Source: Chamaecrista fasciculata
Taxonomy: Eukaryota > Streptophyta > Magnoliopsida > Fabales > Fabaceae
NCBI GenBank assembly: GCA_003254925.1
Contig: QANZ01032357.1
Location: 80,717-144,716 of the forward strand
DNA length: 64,000 nt
Reading direction: 5' to 3'
Shown: piece by piece, positions 61,008 through 64,000 of the stretch
Layout of the letters: each line of letters opens with the position of its first letter
Numbering within the stretch: position 1 is the stretch's first letter
Notes under the pieces: model-generated
Database searches by the model: none
The model's input: only the letters and a program-made list of their open reading frames with translations
What the model was told of the DNA's origin: nothing
Position numbers and translations under genes: made by a program

Positions 61008-61555
61008 GGTAAGACCGGACCGGACCGGTCGGTTGAACCGGGAACCGGCCATTAGGCCGGTCCGAGTCATTTTAATAATCGGCCAGGCAGAGAACCGGGG
61101 CGAACCGGCCAAAAATCGGTGAAACCGGCCTGAACCGGAGGCAAACCGGTTGAACCGGTCTTGGTTTATTTTTTTTCTTTTCTTTTTTTCGATTTTTTTG
61201 GTCTTTTTTTATAATTATGGGTCAAATATTAGAGAATGTTGATTATGAACCAAAATTTGATAGAGAAAGTGATCATAAAATGTCACTTGATGATATTATA
61301 TTGTTGAACATTATGAAAATTGATTATCTCTATATTAATTCTTGTTAATTTATGAAAATTGTATTAATATATTAATGTTATAATTGTATTTTGTAACCTA
61401 ATTATGAATATTTGAATTAAAATTTTATCATATATAGGTTTTTTTATTATTTTTATTTTATTTATTTATCAACGGTCCGACCCCGGTTGAACCATTGAAC
61501 CTTGAACCCCTCCTTCGGCCGGTTCAATGGCCAGTCCGGTTTTAATAACCTTCAT
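61008..61555. repeat. CCGGTT-rich interspersed repeat
   Basis: The left part (61012-61165) is built from ACCGGTC/GAACCGG words, and the right part (61470-61555) carries the inverse GGTTGAACC and GGCCGGTTC words. The middle is AT-rich. Probably a degenerate inverted-repeat element; the ends are not sharply defined. Confidence 0.5.
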
Positions 61556-61577
61556 TTTTTTATAGGTGTGTGAGGGT

Positions 61578-62295
61578 GAGCACATGCTGCGTCGGACGGT
61601 TTGAAGGAAAATCTCATCTCAACTCGCATATCAATCTTTAGAGTTTAGATTAAGTTGAGTTTTGCATCTTTTAAAATTCAACCTGAACCAACCCAACCCA
61701 CAAAATTGCGGGTTGGGTTGGGTTGAACCTGCGGGTTGAATTTTTTTTTTTTGGTTTATAACAAAAAAATAAAACATTATTTTTCAACTTCTTAGGCAAA
61801 GTGCATCATATATAATATAAAGTAAATTAACAATTTGGTCTCTGAAAGATTGAAATATACAATTTAGTCCCTGAAAGATCAAAATGGTATACTTTTTAGT
61901 CCCTAAAAGATTAAAATGATATATTATTTAGTCCATAAAAAGAACTAATTAGTATATCATTTTGATCTTTCAGGGACTAAATTATACATTTCAATCTTTC
62001 AGAGACCGAGTTGTTAGCTCAGTGATCTTTCAAGGACCAAATTATTAGTTACTCTATAATATATTATATATTAGTAATTAACTATAAAAATATATATATT
62101 ATATATATTTGCGGGTTCGCGGGTTGGGTTGGGTTCATAAACCTCCAGCCCGTAGACCAACCCGCAAGAGTGCGGGTTGAGAATTTTGAACTCAACCCAA
62201 CCCGCGAACCCAACCCAACCCAGCCCGTGACTGCGGGTTGAGTTGGTTTTTGCGGGTTCGCGGGCTCGTGGGACAGGATGCTCACCTCTATGTGT
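61578..62295. mobile_element. hAT-like non-autonomous element with (GGGTT)n arms and a nested palindrome
   Basis: GGGTGAGCACATGCT at the left is the near inverse of AGGATGCTCACCTCT at the right. The outer arms carry GCGGGTTGGGTTGGGTT and its inverse. Possible 8-bp flanks are GTGTGTGA and ATGTGTGA. Bases 61830-62020 form an internal palindrome (TAGTCCCTGAAAGATCAAAA mirrored), probably a nested MITE. Confidence 0.6.
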
Positions 62296-62459
62296 GATAA
62301 TGTTTTTTCAACGAGAAGCTTGATTTACATTTTCACTCTTTTATGATTGTTCATAAAAAAATGTGTTTAATATTATTTTTCTATCATAATTAGTTATGCA
62401 TCAAATTTTTGTCACTTGTCAAATGTTTATTGGAAAACCTTATAGCGAATATATAAGGA

Positions 62460-62860
62460 AGTGTGGTAGGAGATAGGTTTCTAGATGATCATTTTGGTCG
62501 GTTGGATTAAATTGATTTTAGTCATCCATTTGGTAAGTGGTGGTAGGTAGAATAATAATACATCTCCATTATCCATAAAGTTAGAGGAAAAGTAAGTGAA
62601 TCCTCTCCATTTATTTGGGAGGCGACTTGGTTATAAATAGAGGGACTGTCCCTCTTGTAGATTACCAAGCAATAAAGTTGCAATTGTATGGAGAAATTGT
62701 AGAGTGGGAGTGATGCATTTTTATAGAAGAAAATTTCTAAGTTCTTCATATATTGGGTTCTATTTTTTTTTCTTCTCTTAAATTAGTAAGCTTGAGTGAA
62801 GATAACTAGTATTTTGAGATGAAAGTAGTAGGCCGCACGTTAGTTTGAAGTGTTAAAAAT
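62460..62860 (+). repeat. LTR-like repeat, copy 2 (without SINE)
   Basis: Second copy of the repeat at 30073-30684, with TATAAATAGAGGGA and the AGTGTTAAAAAT end. It keeps the uninterrupted site CCAAGCAATAAAGTTGC, where copy 1 carries the SINE. Confidence 0.55.
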
Positions 62861-63302
62861 ATTATAAAATAATCTCAAGTGTCAAGAATATTTTAACTCA
62901 TACTAACATTTTTTTAATATTATTAAGACTCAGTTTTGAGAATCATGTTATTAAAATTATAATTTTCAACAATTAAAAAAATAATTTATATACTAAATGC
63001 TCGATATAACATTTCTCTCCATTAGTGTACTTAAAGCATATAACTTTTTTATCTTTATGATATATTTAGTAGGATATAAATTACACTTATAAAAACTCAT
63101 TTGTATATAATTTATTGGTTGAAATAACTCAAATAAGAATGAATAAGAATATGATAAAATGATGACTTCTTAAAGAAGTCCATTTGTTTTTTAATTTTTT
63201 GTCATTTTTATCTCTTTTATCTCATTTAATATTTTTGGTATAGATCATATTTTATTTAATTTACAACAATATCACAATTGTTGGAATTAATTTTTATAGA
63301 AA
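62861..63302. other. AT-rich intergenic sequence
   Basis: I see no gene or clear repeat here. Confidence 0.4.
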
Positions 63303-63477
63303 GCCCATTTTTTGGTTACTCAAGGTATCCCTCAGCTTAATAGGCCAATAACTAATCCTCCGCAAACTAATAGCCCATTTTTGGCTAATTGGTTACTGCA
63401 TACACAAGATGAGATTCGAACCCCCGACACTTGTTTAAGCGACTTAGTGAGCTAACCACTAGACTAATCAAACTTAG
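63303..63477 (-). mobile_element. tRNA-derived SINE, second family
   Basis: On the minus strand an A box (TAGTCTAGTGGTTAGCTC) is followed about 35 bp on by a B box (GGGGGTTCGAATCTC). A probable duplication TTTATAGAAA/TTTACAGAAA flanks it (63293-63302 and 63478-63487, one mismatch). It differs in sequence from the SINE at 30289. Confidence 0.75.
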
Positions 63478-64000
63478 TTTACAGAAACGCTCCTTATGTG
63501 TTTATACAACCTGTCTTATGTAATTTTTACGGATTTTGTAATTCAAGGGCGTAAATTAAAAATATATATAAATACCAAACGAAATTACCACTAAATTTTG
63601 AAGATCTTTGTATTTCTAATTTAGTAAAGCTACAAGTTAAAATTCTTTTATATTTTACTTGAATTAATTTTATTTTTTGTGATTTTGAAATAATTCAACT
63701 TCATTCTACTATTATTTTCTTTTACAAAATTACATAATTAATCTTTATGTTTCTAGATTTTTAAATTTTAAATTAAATCTTTATTTTATTGGACCGATTA
63801 TCACATATTAATATTTTAATATAAAATCTATTTCTTAATTAAAACTGAATTTAGTGTAATTTTTTTAAAATTACAATTTTCTATAAATATTATAGTCAAA
63901 TTTTATTGAAAAAACTATTCAAAAATTAGTCAAATTTTTTAAAATTATAATTCACTAAACTATCAAAATATATTAAATGATTTCATTAAAAATTCACATC
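63478..64000. other. AT-rich intergenic sequence at the window end
   Basis: No coding signal, RNA gene or clear repeat was found. Confidence 0.4.

Noticed and set aside
30073..62860. The two LTR-like repeats as the ends of one giant retrotransposon
   Set aside because: Between them lie conserved host genes (ELP5, SMR), and the copies differ at many positions.
63400..63475. Possible tRNA gene on the minus strand
   Set aside because: Again a SINE head: box spacing fits, but no complete tRNA fold and no matching acceptor stem are visible.

Overview
The window is nuclear DNA from a eudicot plant; the species cannot be fixed from sequence alone. The evidence is spliced genes with GT-AG introns, AT-rich intergenic DNA, plant-type gene families (cell-wall invertase with a 9-nt mini-exon, ELF4, a ubiquitin-L40 fusion, Elongator subunit 5, kinesin-5, an SMR/DUF1771 protein) and a dense load of plant transposons: MULEs and MITEs with 9-bp target duplications, PIF/Harbinger-type MITEs with TAA/TTA duplications, tRNA-derived SINEs including an Au-type SINE, LINEs, copia debris and solo LTRs. 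Eight single N bases mark contig joins.

Layout: 1-3.9 kb holds two Mutator-like elements with long inverted ends, each seeming to carry a captured host gene fragment (MADS-box; plastid fibrillin-like). 4.9-6.6 kb is the ubiquitin-L40 gene (+). 7.2-9.1 kb has a MULE with a proteasome RPT4 fragment and a long hairpin, then a foldback MITE. 10.6-14.5 kb is a cell-wall invertase (-, 7 exons). 16.5-23.2 kb is kinesin-5 (-, 23 exons). 26.3-26.7 kb is an intronless ELF4-like gene (-), with a MITE between it and two evening-element-like sites. 28-32.4 kb is a retroelement cluster: a 5'-truncated LINE, two SINEs of one family, and copia remains. 32.8-36.5 kb is Elongator subunit ELP5 (-, 9 exons). 37-40.2 kb is a broken LINE ORF1 joined to a MULE end. 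40.6-49.6 kb is an SMR-domain gene (-, 11 exons).

52.2-61 kb is a second, tandem copy of the SMR gene block. Its exons 2-4 and most of exon 1 are replaced by about 4 kb carrying the 5' exons of a G3BP/NTF2-like gene in the same orientation. The SMR exons 5-11 are intact. At the junction a GTAAGG donor appears, and splicing from it gives a continuous frame: NTF2 domain, DUF1771, SMR domain, 439 aa. This candidate chimeric gene, under the retained SMR-type 5' flank, is the most interesting object in the window.

The rest to 64 kb is nested MITEs, a CCGG-rich repeat, a hAT-like element, a second LTR-like copy and a tRNA-derived SINE. Most genes here are unrelated housekeeping or regulatory genes without operon-like linkage. 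The functional links are the SMR pair and the way transposons have reshaped introns and promoters around them. Exon borders were read by eye; each set of exons was checked for a continuous frame.
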